Positions 1 through 8,756 of a stretch of DNA of 64,000 nucleotides are shown here, in pieces. The notes beneath the pieces were generated by a model. It did not search any database, was not told where the DNA came from, and worked only from the letters and a program-made list of their open reading frames with translations. The DNA comes from Streptomyces sp. NBC_00259 (lineage in GTDB: Bacteria; Actinomycetota; Actinomycetes; Streptomycetales; Streptomycetaceae). Position numbers and translations under genes: made by a program. The stretch covers positions 4,401,001 to 4,465,000 of the forward strand of contig NZ_CP108080.1 in NCBI RefSeq assembly GCF_036181745.1, given 5' to 3'. The stretch's first letter is position 1. Each line of letters begins with the position of its first letter.

Positions 1-184
1 CGACGACCTCCTCCGCCACCACTCCGTAGTGCACGGTCTTCGCCAGGTCGTCGTCGGCCGCCGCGGGGCGGGTGTCCAGGCCGAGCACCAGGTCCACGAT
101 GAAGGTCTGCCCCTCCTCGCGCTCCCGGGGGAAGACGCCATGGTGCCCGCGGGCCTTGAGGCCGCGCAGCGCGACACGATCCAC
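1..184 (-). CDS. folB: Dihydroneopterin aldolase, 3'-truncated by window edge
   Basis: The reverse strand reads VDRVALRGLKARGHHGVFPRE and continues through QTFIVDLVLGLDT and DLAKTVHYGVVAEEVV. This is the N-terminal half of a dihydroneopterin aldolase, which converts 7,8-dihydroneopterin to 6-hydroxymethyl-dihydropterin and glycolaldehyde in folate synthesis. The family signatures G-x-HGVFxxER and the tyrosine of VHYG are present. The GTG start at 184 is preceded by AGGAG at suitable spacing. About 61 codons are visible and the gene leaves the window on the left. folP and an NTF2-like gene lie immediately upstream in the same direction, so this is part of a folate cluster. Confidence 0.85.
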   Translation of the reverse strand, partial: MDRVALRGLKARGHHGVFPREREEGQTFIVDLVLGLDTRPAAADDDLAKTVHYGVVAEEVV

Positions 185-378
185 GCGAATCACTCCTGCT
201 GTCGTAGGTCCTGCGCGCACACAGCCGCGTGCGGGCGGCAGCAGTGCACGGGTTCGAATCTACCTGCGAGCACTGACACCATCTGCCCACGGGGGCTATG
301 GACAGAGCGGTCGGCGACTGGTAGCCGCGCCTACCCCGCAGTTGTGGAAACGAACCTCCCACATGCCCGTTTACCCAC

Positions 379-840
379 TCAGGAGGGGGATTCGCCGTCC
401 TGTTCGTCGTCCGATTCGGCCAGAACCGGTGAACCGTGGTGTGACCAGATTCTCCAGCCCTCCGGTGTGCGCCGGAACACATTCGTGGCGACCACCAGTT
501 GTCCCACGAGCGGTCCGAGCTCCCCGGCCTCCTCCGCGGGGCCGCCACTGAGGATGTTCTCCGTGCAGGTGACGAGCGCGGTGTCGCCGACGACGCTGAC
601 GCGCACATCGGTGAGGAAGAACTGGATGTACTCGGTGTTCGCCATGATCAGCGCGTACGAGCGCAGCACCTCGCCGCGTCCCGACAGCACCGGCCACCCC
701 GGGTGCACGCACGAGATGTCGTCGGCGCCCTCGCCGTCCAGCCAGAGGGACGCGATCCCCTCGAAGTCGCCGCGCTCCATCGCTTCGTAGAAGGCGGTAT
801 TGGCCGCCTCGACGCTTTCGACGTCGGTACGGGAAGTCAC
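379..840 (-). CDS. NTF2-like / SnoaL-like domain protein, 153 aa
   Basis: The protein is one small alpha+beta NTF2-like cone fold. It starts with a helix (VEAANTAFYEAMERGDFEGIASLW), followed by DDISCVHPGWPVLSGRGEVLRSY and beta strands ending WRIWSHHGSPV, typical of ketosteroid-isomerase-like or SnoaL-like proteins. Its start codon overlaps the folP stop by four bases (ATGA), so the two genes are translationally coupled. This folP-NTF2-folB order suggests a role tied to pterin metabolism, but no catalytic residues allow a specific reaction to be named. It could also be a ligand-binding protein without enzyme activity. Confidence 0.75.
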   Translation of the reverse strand: MTSRTDVESVEAANTAFYEAMERGDFEGIASLWLDGEGADDISCVHPGWPVLSGRGEVLRSYALIMANTEYIQFFLTDVRVSVVGDTALVTCTENILSGGPAEEAGELGPLVGQLVVATNVFRRTPEGWRIWSHHGSPVLAESDDEQDGESPS

Positions 841-1706
841 TGTGTCCTTCCCGCGCCCTCGACCGCGCGCGCGACCCGCACGGCGTCCGCCGTGGCCCGT
901 ACCTCGTGGACCCGGACGGCCCAGGCGCCCTCGTGGGCGGCGATGGCGGAGACGGCGGCGGTGGCCGCGTCCCGCTCACGGGCGGGCGGCGGGGTCGGGG
1001 CGCCGTCGGCCAGCACATGGCCGAGGAACCGCTTGCGGGAGGCGGCGACCAGCAGCGGGCGGCCCAGCGTGCGCAGCTCGGCGAGACGGGCGACCAGCGC
1101 GAGGTCGTGCTCGGCCTGCTTGGCGAAGCCGAGGCCCGGGTCGATGATGATCCGCTCGGCGGCGACACCGCCCGCGATCACCGCGTCCATCCGCTCGCGC
1201 AGCTCCGCGACGACCTCGGCGACGACGTCCCCGTACACCGCCCGGCTGTTCATGTCCTCGCTGAAGCCGCGCCAGTGCATCACGACGAACGGCACCTCCG
1301 CGGCGGCGACGGTCCGGACCATCTCCGGGTCGGCGAGTCCGCCGGAGACGTCGTTGACCAGCGCCGCCCCGGCGGCGACCGCCCGGGCGGCGACCGAGGC
1401 GCGCATGGTGTCGACGGAGACGGTGACGCCTTCGGCCGCCAGGCCCCGGACGACGGGGACGACGCGCCGCAGCTCCTCGTCCTCGTCGACCCGCGTGGCG
1501 CCGGGCCTGGTGGACTCGCCACCGACGTCCACCAGATCGGCGCCCTCGGCGACGAGGTCGAGGCCGTGCTTGACGGCGGCCGTGGTGTCGAACCAGCGAC
1601 CTCCGTCGGAGAAGGAGTCGGGCGTCACATTGACGACTCCCATGACCGCACAGCGGTCCCACTCCGGCAGGCCCTCGGCCGTGCCCCGTCCACGCAACGT
1701 ACTCAT
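837..1706 (-). CDS. folP: Dihydropteroate synthase
   Basis: At 289 aa this is a standard-length dihydropteroate synthase, which condenses 6-hydroxymethyl-dihydropterin diphosphate with p-aminobenzoate and is the sulfonamide target. The first family signature is clear (MGVVNVTPDSFSDGG). It is followed by VDVGGESTRPGA, VSVDTMRASVAARAVAAGA, LVNDVSGG, VVMHWRG and IIIDPGLGFAKQAEHDLAL, which cover the pterin pocket and diphosphate-binding loops. It overlaps the downstream NTF2-like gene by four bases and lies 49 bp downstream of the MprF-like gene. Confidence 0.95.
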   Translation of the reverse strand: MSTLRGRGTAEGLPEWDRCAVMGVVNVTPDSFSDGGRWFDTTAAVKHGLDLVAEGADLVDVGGESTRPGATRVDEDEELRRVVPVVRGLAAEGVTVSVDTMRASVAARAVAAGAALVNDVSGGLADPEMVRTVAAAEVPFVVMHWRGFSEDMNSRAVYGDVVAEVVAELRERMDAVIAGGVAAERIIIDPGLGFAKQAEHDLALVARLAELRTLGRPLLVAASRKRFLGHVLADGAPTPPPARERDAATAAVSAIAAHEGAWAVRVHEVRATADAVRVARAVEGAGRTQ

Positions 1707-1755
1707 ACGACCAGCCTAGGCCCGTATGCCGCCCCGCTACGCCGCTGCCGCTCCG

Positions 1756-3591
1756 CTATGCCGCGCGCATCTCGCGCTCGCCGGCCGACGCCGGGTGGAT
1801 GTGCGCGCAGGGGCGTGGCGCGCGGGTGCGCCGGCGCCGGAAGGGGCGGGGCAGGGCGAAGGTCACGAAGCCCTCGGCCTGCATCGCGGCGAAGCCGATG
1901 CGGGGCAGGTCGCGGGTCTTGCGGAAGACCACGAAACGCGGCTCCCAGCGTGGCCGGAACTTGGCGTTGAACTTGTACAGCGACTCGATCTGGAACCAGC
2001 GGGAGAGGAACACCAGCAGTCCCCGCCAGGTGCGCAGGACCGGGCCGGCGCCCAGCTTCTCGCCGCGGGCGAGCGCCGAGCGGAACATCGCGAAGTTCAG
2101 CGAGACCCGCTCGATGCCGAGCTTGGGGGAGGCCTGCAGGGCGGCGACGATCAGCAGCTCGTTCATGCCGGGGTCGGCGGAGCGGTCGCGGCGCATCAGG
2201 TCCAGGGACATGCCGTCCGCACCCCACGGGACGAAGTGGAGGACGGCCTTCAGATCGCCGTACGGTCCCGGCTCGCCCTCGTCCTTGTGGGCGGTGGCGA
2301 TCACGCTGTCGCCGTCGGAGGGGTCGCCGATCCTGCCGAGGGCCATGGAGAAGCCGCGCTCGGTCTCGGTGCCGCGCCAGTCCTCCGCGGCCCGGCGTAT
2401 TCGCTCCAGCTCTCCGTCGGAGAGATCACGGACGCGGCGGACGCGGGTCTCGTAACCGTTGCGCTCGATGCGCTTCACCATCTGGCGCACATTGCGCATC
2501 GCGCGCCCGGTGAGCGAGAAATCCGCGACGTCCACCACCGCCTCGTCGCCGAGTTCCAGGGCGTCCAGGCCGGTCTCGCGGGTCCACACCTCGCCGCCGG
2601 TCTCGGAGCAGCCCATGACCGCGGGGGTCCAGGAGTGGGCCTTGGCCTCGTCCATGAAGCGCTCGATGGCGCCGGGCCAGGCCTCCACGTCGCCGATCGG
2701 GTCGCCGCTGGCGAGCATCACGCCGGAGACGACGCGGTAGGTGACGGCCGCCTTGCCGCTGGGGGAGAAGACGACGCCCTTGTCGCGGCGGAGCGCGAAG
2801 TGGCCCAGGGAGTCGCGGCCGCCGTGCCTGGCGAGCAGTTCGCGGAGCTGTGCCTCGTCGTCCTCAGTGAGGGTGGCCGCCGGGTGCTCGGGGCGGAAGG
2901 CGAGGTAGATGGTGGTGATGGCGGTGAGCAGGCCGAGCGCGCCGAGCGAGTAGCCGACGGTCCAGTCGACGCCGCCTTCGTAGCCGACCGGGCCCTCGAC
3001 GCCGAAAAGGCCGAAGAGGACGTGCTCGAGGCGGTCGGTGAGGCTGGGGCTGCCGACGACCCTGCGCGGATGGGCGCTGACGATGACCAGGCCCAGAATG
3101 ATCGAACCGGCGCCCATCAGCACGAAGTTGGCCAGTGCCTTCCACCGGCTGCGTGGGTCGGGCAGCGCCGCGAACTGGCCGCGGTGACGCAGCAGCAGGG
3201 CCAGCAGCGTCAGCGACAGCAGGACGCCGATGACGGAGTGGCGGTAGGCGAACTGGGCGGCCGCCCCGGCCGGCAGCAGGATGACGGCGGCCCGCCAGGC
3301 GCGCCGCTTGTGCCGCTTGAGACCGTGTGCGAGGAGCAGCAGCAGGACGCCGACGCTGAGGGAGAGCGCGGCGGCGAACGGGCCGAGGGCGCCCGGGAGC
3401 ACTTCGGCGAGGGCGTGCATCCGGCTGTGTCGGAAGCGCGGGAAGACTCCTGCAGCGATGTCGATCAGGCCGATGAAGGTGCAGGCCGTGCCGACCAGAG
3501 CAGGAACGGATTCGGCGCGCGGGCCGCTCAGGATCCGGCGCAGACGATCCGGAACCAAGCCCGACTTATCCCCATCTATCGTGACAGACAT
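1756..3591 (-). CDS. MprF-like phosphatidylglycerol lysyltransferase-domain membrane protein
   Basis: This 611-aa protein has about six hydrophobic N-terminal segments (residues ~20-230, including SLSVGVLLLLLAHGL and VIGVLLSLTLLALLL). A soluble C-terminal GNAT-like DUF2156 domain follows (GVVFSPSGKAAVTYRVVSG, MASGDP-like LASGDPIGD, then SLNFAMFRS). The architecture matches bacterial lysyl-phosphatidylglycerol synthases (MprF/LysX type), which aminoacylate phosphatidylglycerol and lower envelope charge; the amino acid used cannot be told from sequence. An upstream in-frame ATG at 3696 would add 35 residues of poor character. The ATG at 3591 (MSVTIDGDKSG) has GGGAAG just before it and is preferred. 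It is divergent from the esterase gene and upstream of folP. Confidence 0.78.
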   Translation of the reverse strand: MSVTIDGDKSGLVPDRLRRILSGPRAESVPALVGTACTFIGLIDIAAGVFPRFRHSRMHALAEVLPGALGPFAAALSLSVGVLLLLLAHGLKRHKRRAWRAAVILLPAGAAAQFAYRHSVIGVLLSLTLLALLLRHRGQFAALPDPRSRWKALANFVLMGAGSIILGLVIVSAHPRRVVGSPSLTDRLEHVLFGLFGVEGPVGYEGGVDWTVGYSLGALGLLTAITTIYLAFRPEHPAATLTEDDEAQLRELLARHGGRDSLGHFALRRDKGVVFSPSGKAAVTYRVVSGVMLASGDPIGDVEAWPGAIERFMDEAKAHSWTPAVMGCSETGGEVWTRETGLDALELGDEAVVDVADFSLTGRAMRNVRQMVKRIERNGYETRVRRVRDLSDGELERIRRAAEDWRGTETERGFSMALGRIGDPSDGDSVIATAHKDEGEPGPYGDLKAVLHFVPWGADGMSLDLMRRDRSADPGMNELLIVAALQASPKLGIERVSLNFAMFRSALARGEKLGAGPVLRTWRGLLVFLSRWFQIESLYKFNAKFRPRWEPRFVVFRKTRDLPRIGFAAMQAEGFVTFALPRPFRRRRTRAPRPCAHIHPASAGEREMRAA

Positions 3592-3737
3592 CGCTTCCCG
3601 TGGCTCTCGAGAGAGATTGTGGAGTCCTTCGCCGCAGAACAGTCGGCACGGACAATTTGCGCTCTCTAGGACGGCACTTCCGGGCGGCGGGTTCACTCAC
3701 TCTCAGGAAATTCTCACGGAAGAAGCTCGATCGCCTC

Positions 3738-4850
3738 ATGGGTCTCACCAGTAACAAGGTTCTGGCGCTGGCCGTTCTGGCCGCCGTGGCTCTCTTCGCC
3801 GCGACGATCTGGCTCTGGCCACGGCTGTCCCGCCGTGGCTGGCGCGCCGTGCTCGGCAGGGTGGGCCTGCTGCTCGCCACCCAGCTGGCGCTGTTCGCCT
3901 CGGTGGGCCTGGCCGCGAACAACTCCTTCCTGTTCTACGGCTCGTGGGCCGACCTCTTCGGTCAGCAGCAGGAGATGGGCGTGGTCGTCGACCACTCGGC
4001 GAGCAGCAGGACCGTCAAGGTGGTCGGCAAGCAGCGTCTGGACGTGCCGGGTGGTGCCCGGCCGGCGATCGGCGGACAGATCCAGAAGGTCGTGATCATC
4101 GGGGAGAAGTCGAAGATCGACAGCCCGGCGTACGTGTATCTGCCGCCCGAGTACTTCCAGCCCGCCTACGCGAAGAAGACGTTTCCCGCGACGGTCGTCC
4201 TGACCGGCTATCCGGGCACGGCGGAGAACCTGCTCAAGGGCCTCAAGTACCCGAGAACGGCGTACCAGCAGGCCAAGGACGGGAGGATGCAGCCGATGAT
4301 CCTGGTGATGCTGCGGCCCACGGTCGCGCCGCCCCGGGACACCGAGTGCGTGGACGTCCCGGGCGGCCCGCAGACCGAGACCTTCTTCGCGAAGGACCTG
4401 CCGGCCGCGGTCTCGGAGACGTACCGCGTCGGCACCAAGCCGCGGAACTGGGGCTTCATGGGGAACTCGACCGGTGGCTACTGCGCGCTGAAGATAGCCG
4501 TGCACCACCCGGAGCGGTTCGCGGCCGGGGCGGGTCTGTCCGCGTACTACAAGGCCGCCGAGGACCCGACGACCGGCGACCTCTTCCAGGGGAACAAGCT
4601 CGAGCGGCAGCGGGCGAACCTGCTGTGGAGCCTGGACAACCGGCCGCAGGGCGCCTCGTCGTTCCTGGTCACCACGTCCGAGCAGGGCGAGGGCAACCTC
4701 AAGGGCACCCGCGACTTCGTCAAGAAGGTCAAGGCGCCCGCGCGCGTCTCGTCCATCACGCTGGACAGCGGCGGGCACAACTTCAACACCTGGCGCCGGG
4801 AGATCCCGCCGGCGCTGGTGTGGATCAGCGGCCGGCTCAGCGCGGCCTGA
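3738..4850 (+). CDS. Membrane-anchored alpha/beta-hydrolase esterase (antigen 85/EsD type)
   Basis: This 371-aa protein begins with two hydrophobic helices (VLALAVLAAVALFAATIWLW and VGLLLATQLALFASVGLAA) and then a secreted-type catalytic domain. The nucleophile elbow is GNSTGG (Ser in MGNSTGGYCALK). VVLTGYPGT forms the oxyanion strand and GGHNFNTW supplies the likely catalytic His, as in the esterase D/antigen 85 (COG0627) family. This predicts an extracytoplasmic carboxylesterase or acyltransferase of unknown substrate. The ATG at 3738 is chosen because it directly precedes the first helix; an in-frame ATG at 3600 would add 46 residues lacking any domain. It is divergent from the MprF-like gene. 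Confidence 0.8.
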   Translation: MGLTSNKVLALAVLAAVALFAATIWLWPRLSRRGWRAVLGRVGLLLATQLALFASVGLAANNSFLFYGSWADLFGQQQEMGVVVDHSASSRTVKVVGKQRLDVPGGARPAIGGQIQKVVIIGEKSKIDSPAYVYLPPEYFQPAYAKKTFPATVVLTGYPGTAENLLKGLKYPRTAYQQAKDGRMQPMILVMLRPTVAPPRDTECVDVPGGPQTETFFAKDLPAAVSETYRVGTKPRNWGFMGNSTGGYCALKIAVHHPERFAAGAGLSAYYKAAEDPTTGDLFQGNKLERQRANLLWSLDNRPQGASSFLVTTSEQGEGNLKGTRDFVKKVKAPARVSSITLDSGGHNFNTWRREIPPALVWISGRLSAA

Positions 4851-4883
4851 CGCCGGCGGTCACGGCGACGTTCACGGCGAGGG

Positions 4884-6029
4884 TCACGGCGACGGAACCT
4901 TGTCGATGCGCACGGCGGTACGGGGGACGGCCTGGGCGTCCGCGTCGATGGAGCGGCGCAGCGCCTCGTGCAGCCGCGCCGGGGTCAGCACACCGAGGAA
5001 ACGTCCCTCCTCCTCCTTGTCGATGACCGCGATCCAGCCCGCGTCGTGCTGCAGCATCGTGGAGAACGCCTGCTTCAGGGAGGCGCCGACGGGCAGCCAG
5101 GCTTCCATGCGGCGGGCGTGTTCGCGTACGGAGCCGCTGCGGCCGGCGTGCTCGGCGGAGATCCAGCCGTGCAGCCGGTCCTCGGAGTCCAGGACGACGG
5201 CCCAGCGCGAGGCGAGCTCGCGGGGCAGCGGGTCGTCGAGGTGCACGACGGGCGGCTGTTCGAGATCGCCCTCCTCGATGGGGGTGACGGACAGCCGCTT
5301 GAGCCCGCGGTCCGCGCCGACGAAGTCCGCCACGTACGGGGTGGCCGGGGCACCGAGGACCGCGGCCGGAGCGCCGAACTGCTCGATCCTGCCCTGCCCG
5401 TAGACGGCGATGCGGTCGCCGAGCCGGACGGCCTCCTCGATGTCGTGGGTGACGAACAGGACCGTCTTGCGGACGGCGTCCTGGAGCTTGAGGAACTCGC
5501 TCTGCAGATGGTCGCGCACGACGGGGTCGACGGCACCGAACGGCTCGTCCATCAGCAGGACCGGCGGATCGGCCGCCAGCGCCCGGGCCACGCCCACGCG
5601 CTGACGCTGTCCGCCGGAGAGCTGCTCGGGGTAGCGGTCGCCGTAGACGCTCGGGTCGAGGCCGACGAGATCGAGGAGTTCGGCGGCCCTCGCGCGGCCC
5701 TTGTCGCGGTTCCAGCCGAGCAGATGCGGCACCGTCGCGGTGTTCTCCAGGACCGTCTTGTGCGGGAAGAGGCCGACCTGCTGGATCACGTAGCCGATGC
5801 GGCGGCGCAACTGGACGGGGTCGATGGCGGATATGTCGTCTCCGCCCAGGAATATCCGGCCTTCGGTCGGTTCGATGAGCCGGTTGACCATCTTCATCGT
5901 GGTGGTCTTGCCGCAGCCGGACGGTCCGACGAGCGTGACCAGTTCGCCCGCGGCGACCTCGAAGGAGAGGTCGTCGACGGCGGTGGTGCCGTCCGGATAC
6001 CGCTTGCTCACATGCTCGAATCGGATCAT
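4884..6029 (-). CDS. Glycine betaine/choline-type ABC transporter ATP-binding protein with CBS domain
   Basis: The 381-aa protein carries a complete ABC ATPase: Walker A GPSGCGKTTTMKMVNRL, Q-loop IGYVIQQVGLFPHKTV, signature LSGGQRQRVGVARAL, Walker B VLLMDEPFGAVDP and switch His VTHDIEEA. MVNRLIEPTEG and the C-terminal extension are hallmarks of the ProV/OpuCA subfamily. Residues ~300-370 contain a CBS-like segment (HDAGWIAVIDKEEEGRFLGVLTP), which in OpuA-type systems senses ionic strength. It is divergently transcribed from two permeases and a binding protein at 6180-8559, and together they form one importer. Confidence 0.92.
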   Translation of the reverse strand: MIRFEHVSKRYPDGTTAVDDLSFEVAAGELVTLVGPSGCGKTTTMKMVNRLIEPTEGRIFLGGDDISAIDPVQLRRRIGYVIQQVGLFPHKTVLENTATVPHLLGWNRDKGRARAAELLDLVGLDPSVYGDRYPEQLSGGQRQRVGVARALAADPPVLLMDEPFGAVDPVVRDHLQSEFLKLQDAVRKTVLFVTHDIEEAVRLGDRIAVYGQGRIEQFGAPAAVLGAPATPYVADFVGADRGLKRLSVTPIEEGDLEQPPVVHLDDPLPRELASRWAVVLDSEDRLHGWISAEHAGRSGSVREHARRMEAWLPVGASLKQAFSTMLQHDAGWIAVIDKEEEGRFLGVLTPARLHEALRRSIDADAQAVPRTAVRIDKVPSP

Positions 6030-6179
6030 GGTTCCCCATTGTGACGGGTGATGGCGGGCCTTGTGTGAAGGCAGTGTTGCTGGAACGCGAAGCTCCTCGG
6101 CGATTGTCGGTGATGGGGGTTAGGGTCGGTTTCCGGTCGGCATCGTGTCGAACAGGTCGAACGCAGGGGCGGGGGTGGG

Positions 6180-6875
6180 GTGGTGGTGGACCGGAACTGC
6201 CTGGTGACGAACGACTGGATCTGCGGCGAATATCTCCGTTCCCGCAGTCAGGAGTTGATCGACGCCACGGTGCAGCATGTCTGGATCACGGCGGCTTCGG
6301 TCGCGATCGGGCTGGTCGTGGCCTTCCCGCTGGCGCTCCTCGCGCGCAGCCACCCGCGATTCACGGGCCCGGTCCTCGGGCTGACGACCGTGCTCTACAC
6401 GGTCCCCTCGCTCGCGATGTTCTCGCTGCTGCTGCCGTTCTTCGGCCTCTCCGCCGCCCTGGTGATCACGGGCCTGGTGCTCTACTCACTGACGATCCTC
6501 GTGCGGAACGTGGTGGCGGGGCTGGCGTCCGTGCCCGAGGAAGCCCGCGAGGCGGCCCGTGGCATGGGGTACGGGCCGGGAAGACTGCTGTGGGAGGTCG
6601 AGCTTCCGCTGGCCCTCCCCGCCGTGATGGCGGGTCTGCGGATCGCGACGGTCTCGACGGTCGCGCTCACGACGGTCGGTTCGATCGTCGGCCGCGGCGG
6701 GCTCGGCAATCTCATCGAGGACGCGCTGCCCAGCTTCTTCAAGGCGCAGGTGCTGACCGCGTCCGTGCTCTGTGTGCTGCTGGCCGTCGCCGCCGATCTG
6801 CTGCTGCTCGGGCTGCAGCGGCTGCTGACGCCCTGGACCCGAATACGGGCCGCCGGGACCCGGGGGGCCTACTGA
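6180..6875 (+). CDS. Glycine betaine/choline-type ABC transporter permease 1
   Basis: This 231-aa inner-membrane permease has about six transmembrane helices. The BPD_transp_1 coupling loop is EEAREAARGMGYGPGRLLWEVELPLALPAVMAGL, containing the EAA motif. AALVITGLVLYSLTILVRNVVAGL resembles OpuCB/OpuBB permeases. Three consecutive GTG codons (6180, 6183, 6186) could each start translation behind a G-rich purine stretch. Its stop overlaps the next permease start by one base (TGATG). Confidence 0.88.
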   Translation: MVVDRNCLVTNDWICGEYLRSRSQELIDATVQHVWITAASVAIGLVVAFPLALLARSHPRFTGPVLGLTTVLYTVPSLAMFSLLLPFFGLSAALVITGLVLYSLTILVRNVVAGLASVPEEAREAARGMGYGPGRLLWEVELPLALPAVMAGLRIATVSTVALTTVGSIVGRGGLGNLIEDALPSFFKAQVLTASVLCVLLAVAADLLLLGLQRLLTPWTRIRAAGTRGAY

Positions 6876-7543
6876 TGGACGTACTGGCCGAGAGCTGGAC
6901 CTGGCTGACCACGGACGCCAACTGGTCCGGGGACGGCGGAGCCTGGCACCGCCTCCAGGAGCATCTGTACGTCAGCGGGGTCGCCCTGGCCCTGGCGTGT
7001 GCGATCGCCCTGCCGACGGCGCTGTACCTGGGACACGTCGGACGCGGCGGCGCTCTCGCGGTGAACATCTCGAACGCGGGACGGGCCATTCCCGTCTTCG
7101 CCGTTCTCGCTCTGTTCATGGTGACACCGCTGCGCAGCGCCGGATACGTCCCGACGGTCATCGCGCTGGTGCTGTTCGCCGTGCCGCCGCTGCTGACGAA
7201 CGCCTACGTGGGGATGCGGGAGGTGGACCGGGCGGTCGTCGAGGCCGCACGGGGCATGGGCATGTCGGGCCGGCAGCTCTTCGTCCGGGTCGAACTGCCC
7301 CTCGCGTACCCGATGGTCATGACCGGGCTGCGGTCGGCCGCGGTCCAGGTCGTCGCCACGGCGACGATCGCGGCGATGGTCGGGCAGGGCGGCCTCGGCC
7401 GCATCATCACGGCCGGGTTCAACACGTACAACACTCCTCAAGTGGTCGCGGGCGCCCTGCTCGTGGCCGTGCTCGCCCTCCTGGTGGAGGCCGTGCTGGT
7501 GGCGGTGGACCGCTTGTTCAGTCCCCGCCGGAAAACCGTGTGA
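6875..7543 (+). CDS. Glycine betaine/choline-type ABC transporter permease 2
   Basis: This 222-aa permease is paralogous to its upstream neighbour, with five to six hydrophobic helices and an EAA loop (DRAVVEAARGMGMSGRQLFVRVELPLAYPMVMTGL). GQGGLGRIITAGFNTYNTPQV is typical of OpuCD/OpuBD permeases. The ATG at 6875 shares one base with the preceding stop, so the two permeases are coupled and probably form a heterodimer. It is followed after 29 bp by the substrate-binding lipoprotein. Confidence 0.88.
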   Translation: MDVLAESWTWLTTDANWSGDGGAWHRLQEHLYVSGVALALACAIALPTALYLGHVGRGGALAVNISNAGRAIPVFAVLALFMVTPLRSAGYVPTVIALVLFAVPPLLTNAYVGMREVDRAVVEAARGMGMSGRQLFVRVELPLAYPMVMTGLRSAAVQVVATATIAAMVGQGGLGRIITAGFNTYNTPQVVAGALLVAVLALLVEAVLVAVDRLFSPRRKTV

Positions 7544-7572
7544 CGACTCACTCCCCTTGGATGGTGAACCAG

Positions 7573-8559
7573 ATGAGCAAGACCTCGCGCATCGCGGGTG
7601 CGGTACTGGGCGTCGTGGCCCTCGTCGGCTCGCTCGCCGCCTGCGGCGGTGACAGCCTGGAGCAGGAGAAGGGCGGTTCCGGCGGCTCCGGCGGTGCCAC
7701 GAGCGGCGGCAAGAAGGGCTCCCTCGTCGTCGGGGCGGCGGCCTTCACGGAGTCCAAGGTGCTCGCCGAGCTCTACGCCCAGGTGCTGCGCGACGCCGGA
7801 TACGGGGCGTCCGTGACCACCGTGAAGAACCGCGAGCTGTACGAGCCCTCCCTGGAGAAGGGCGAGATCGACGTCGTACCGGAATACGCGGCGACGATCG
7901 CCGAATTCCTCAACGCGAAGGCGAACGGGCCGAAGGCCCCGGAGGAGAAGCCGGTCGCGTCGAGCGATGTCGCCGCCACCGTCGCCGGTCTGGAGAAGCT
8001 CGCCACCCCGCTCGGGCTGAAGGTGCTGCCCGCCGGCGAGGCCGTCGACCAGAACGCGTTCGCGGTGAGCAAGGAATTCGCCGAGAAGAACAAGCTCAAG
8101 TCCCTTTCCGATCTTGGAAAGTCGAAGATCAAGGTCAAGATCGCGGCCGGTGACGAGTGCGAGGTACGGCCGTTCTGCGCGCCCGGACTGAAGAAGACGT
8201 ACGGCATCGACGTGGCGGGCGTGGACCCGAAGGGCGTCGGCACCCCGCAGGCCAAGCAGGCCGTCAAGGACGGTGAGGACCAGCTGGTCCTGACCACCAC
8301 GACCGACGCCACGCTGGAGAGCTTCGGGCTGGTGCTGCTGGAGGACGACAAGAAGCTCCAGAACGCCGACAACGTGCTGCCCGTGGTCAATGCCAAGGAC
8401 GCCGGATCGCAGGAGATAGCCGACGCGCTCGGCAAGCTCACGAAGGCGCTGACGACGGCGGATCTGGTCGAGCTGAACCGGAAGGTGGACGCCGAGCGGG
8501 CGAAGCCCGAGGACGTCGCGAAGGAGTATCTGGTGTCCGAGGGCCTGCTGAAGAAGTAA
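7573..8559 (+). CDS. Glycine betaine/choline/proline-type ABC substrate-binding lipoprotein
   Basis: The precursor begins MSKTSRIAGAVLGVVALVGSLAACGG, a type II signal peptide with lipobox LAAC, then a Gly/Ser-rich linker. The mature OpuAC-like domain includes LVVGAAAFTESKVLAELYAQVLRDAGY, IDVVPEYAATIAEFLN, LSDLGK, GDECEVRPFCAPGLKKTYG and QLVLTTTTDATL. It should be anchored outside the membrane and deliver an osmoprotectant-type quaternary amine to the permeases upstream. ATG 7573 gives the better signal peptide; the in-frame ATG at 7561 adds four residues and cannot be excluded. Length is about 328 aa. Confidence 0.88.
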   Translation: MSKTSRIAGAVLGVVALVGSLAACGGDSLEQEKGGSGGSGGATSGGKKGSLVVGAAAFTESKVLAELYAQVLRDAGYGASVTTVKNRELYEPSLEKGEIDVVPEYAATIAEFLNAKANGPKAPEEKPVASSDVAATVAGLEKLATPLGLKVLPAGEAVDQNAFAVSKEFAEKNKLKSLSDLGKSKIKVKIAAGDECEVRPFCAPGLKKTYGIDVAGVDPKGVGTPQAKQAVKDGEDQLVLTTTTDATLESFGLVLLEDDKKLQNADNVLPVVNAKDAGSQEIADALGKLTKALTTADLVELNRKVDAERAKPEDVAKEYLVSEGLLKK

Positions 8560-8597
8560 CCGGCGGCGAAGGAACGCGGCGCCGAAGCAGCGCTGAA

Positions 8598-8658
8598 GCA
8601 CGGCACGAACAAGCTTCGGTCACGGCGTGCACAAGCCTTCGGCACGGCGCGAACAAAG
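8598..8658 (+). repeat. Three imperfect ~22-bp tandem repeats
   Basis: In the 197-bp gap after the binding-protein gene, a unit close to GCACGGCACGAACAAGCTTC occurs three times in a row (near 8598, 8619 and 8642) with scattered substitutions. It is non-coding and lies between the importer operon and the next gene. No known element is recognised. Confidence 0.6.
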
Positions 8659-8756
8659 AGGGTCGGCCCGGCACATCGAAAGCGATGTGTTCATGTGGCG
8701 AAGAGATTGCCGGGCTGACCCCCCAATCGTCACCTACGCACGGTAAATTTCAGGCC

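Noticed and set aside
245..262. GGTTCGAATC motif resembling a tRNA T-loop
   Set aside because: Flanking bases do not form a 5-bp T stem, and no acceptor, anticodon or D arms can be drawn around it.
1726..3669. Very long open frame on the + strand opposite the MprF-like gene
   Set aside because: It is the antisense shadow of a gene with clear domains; its translation is a low-complexity mix of Arg, Gly, Glu and His without motifs.
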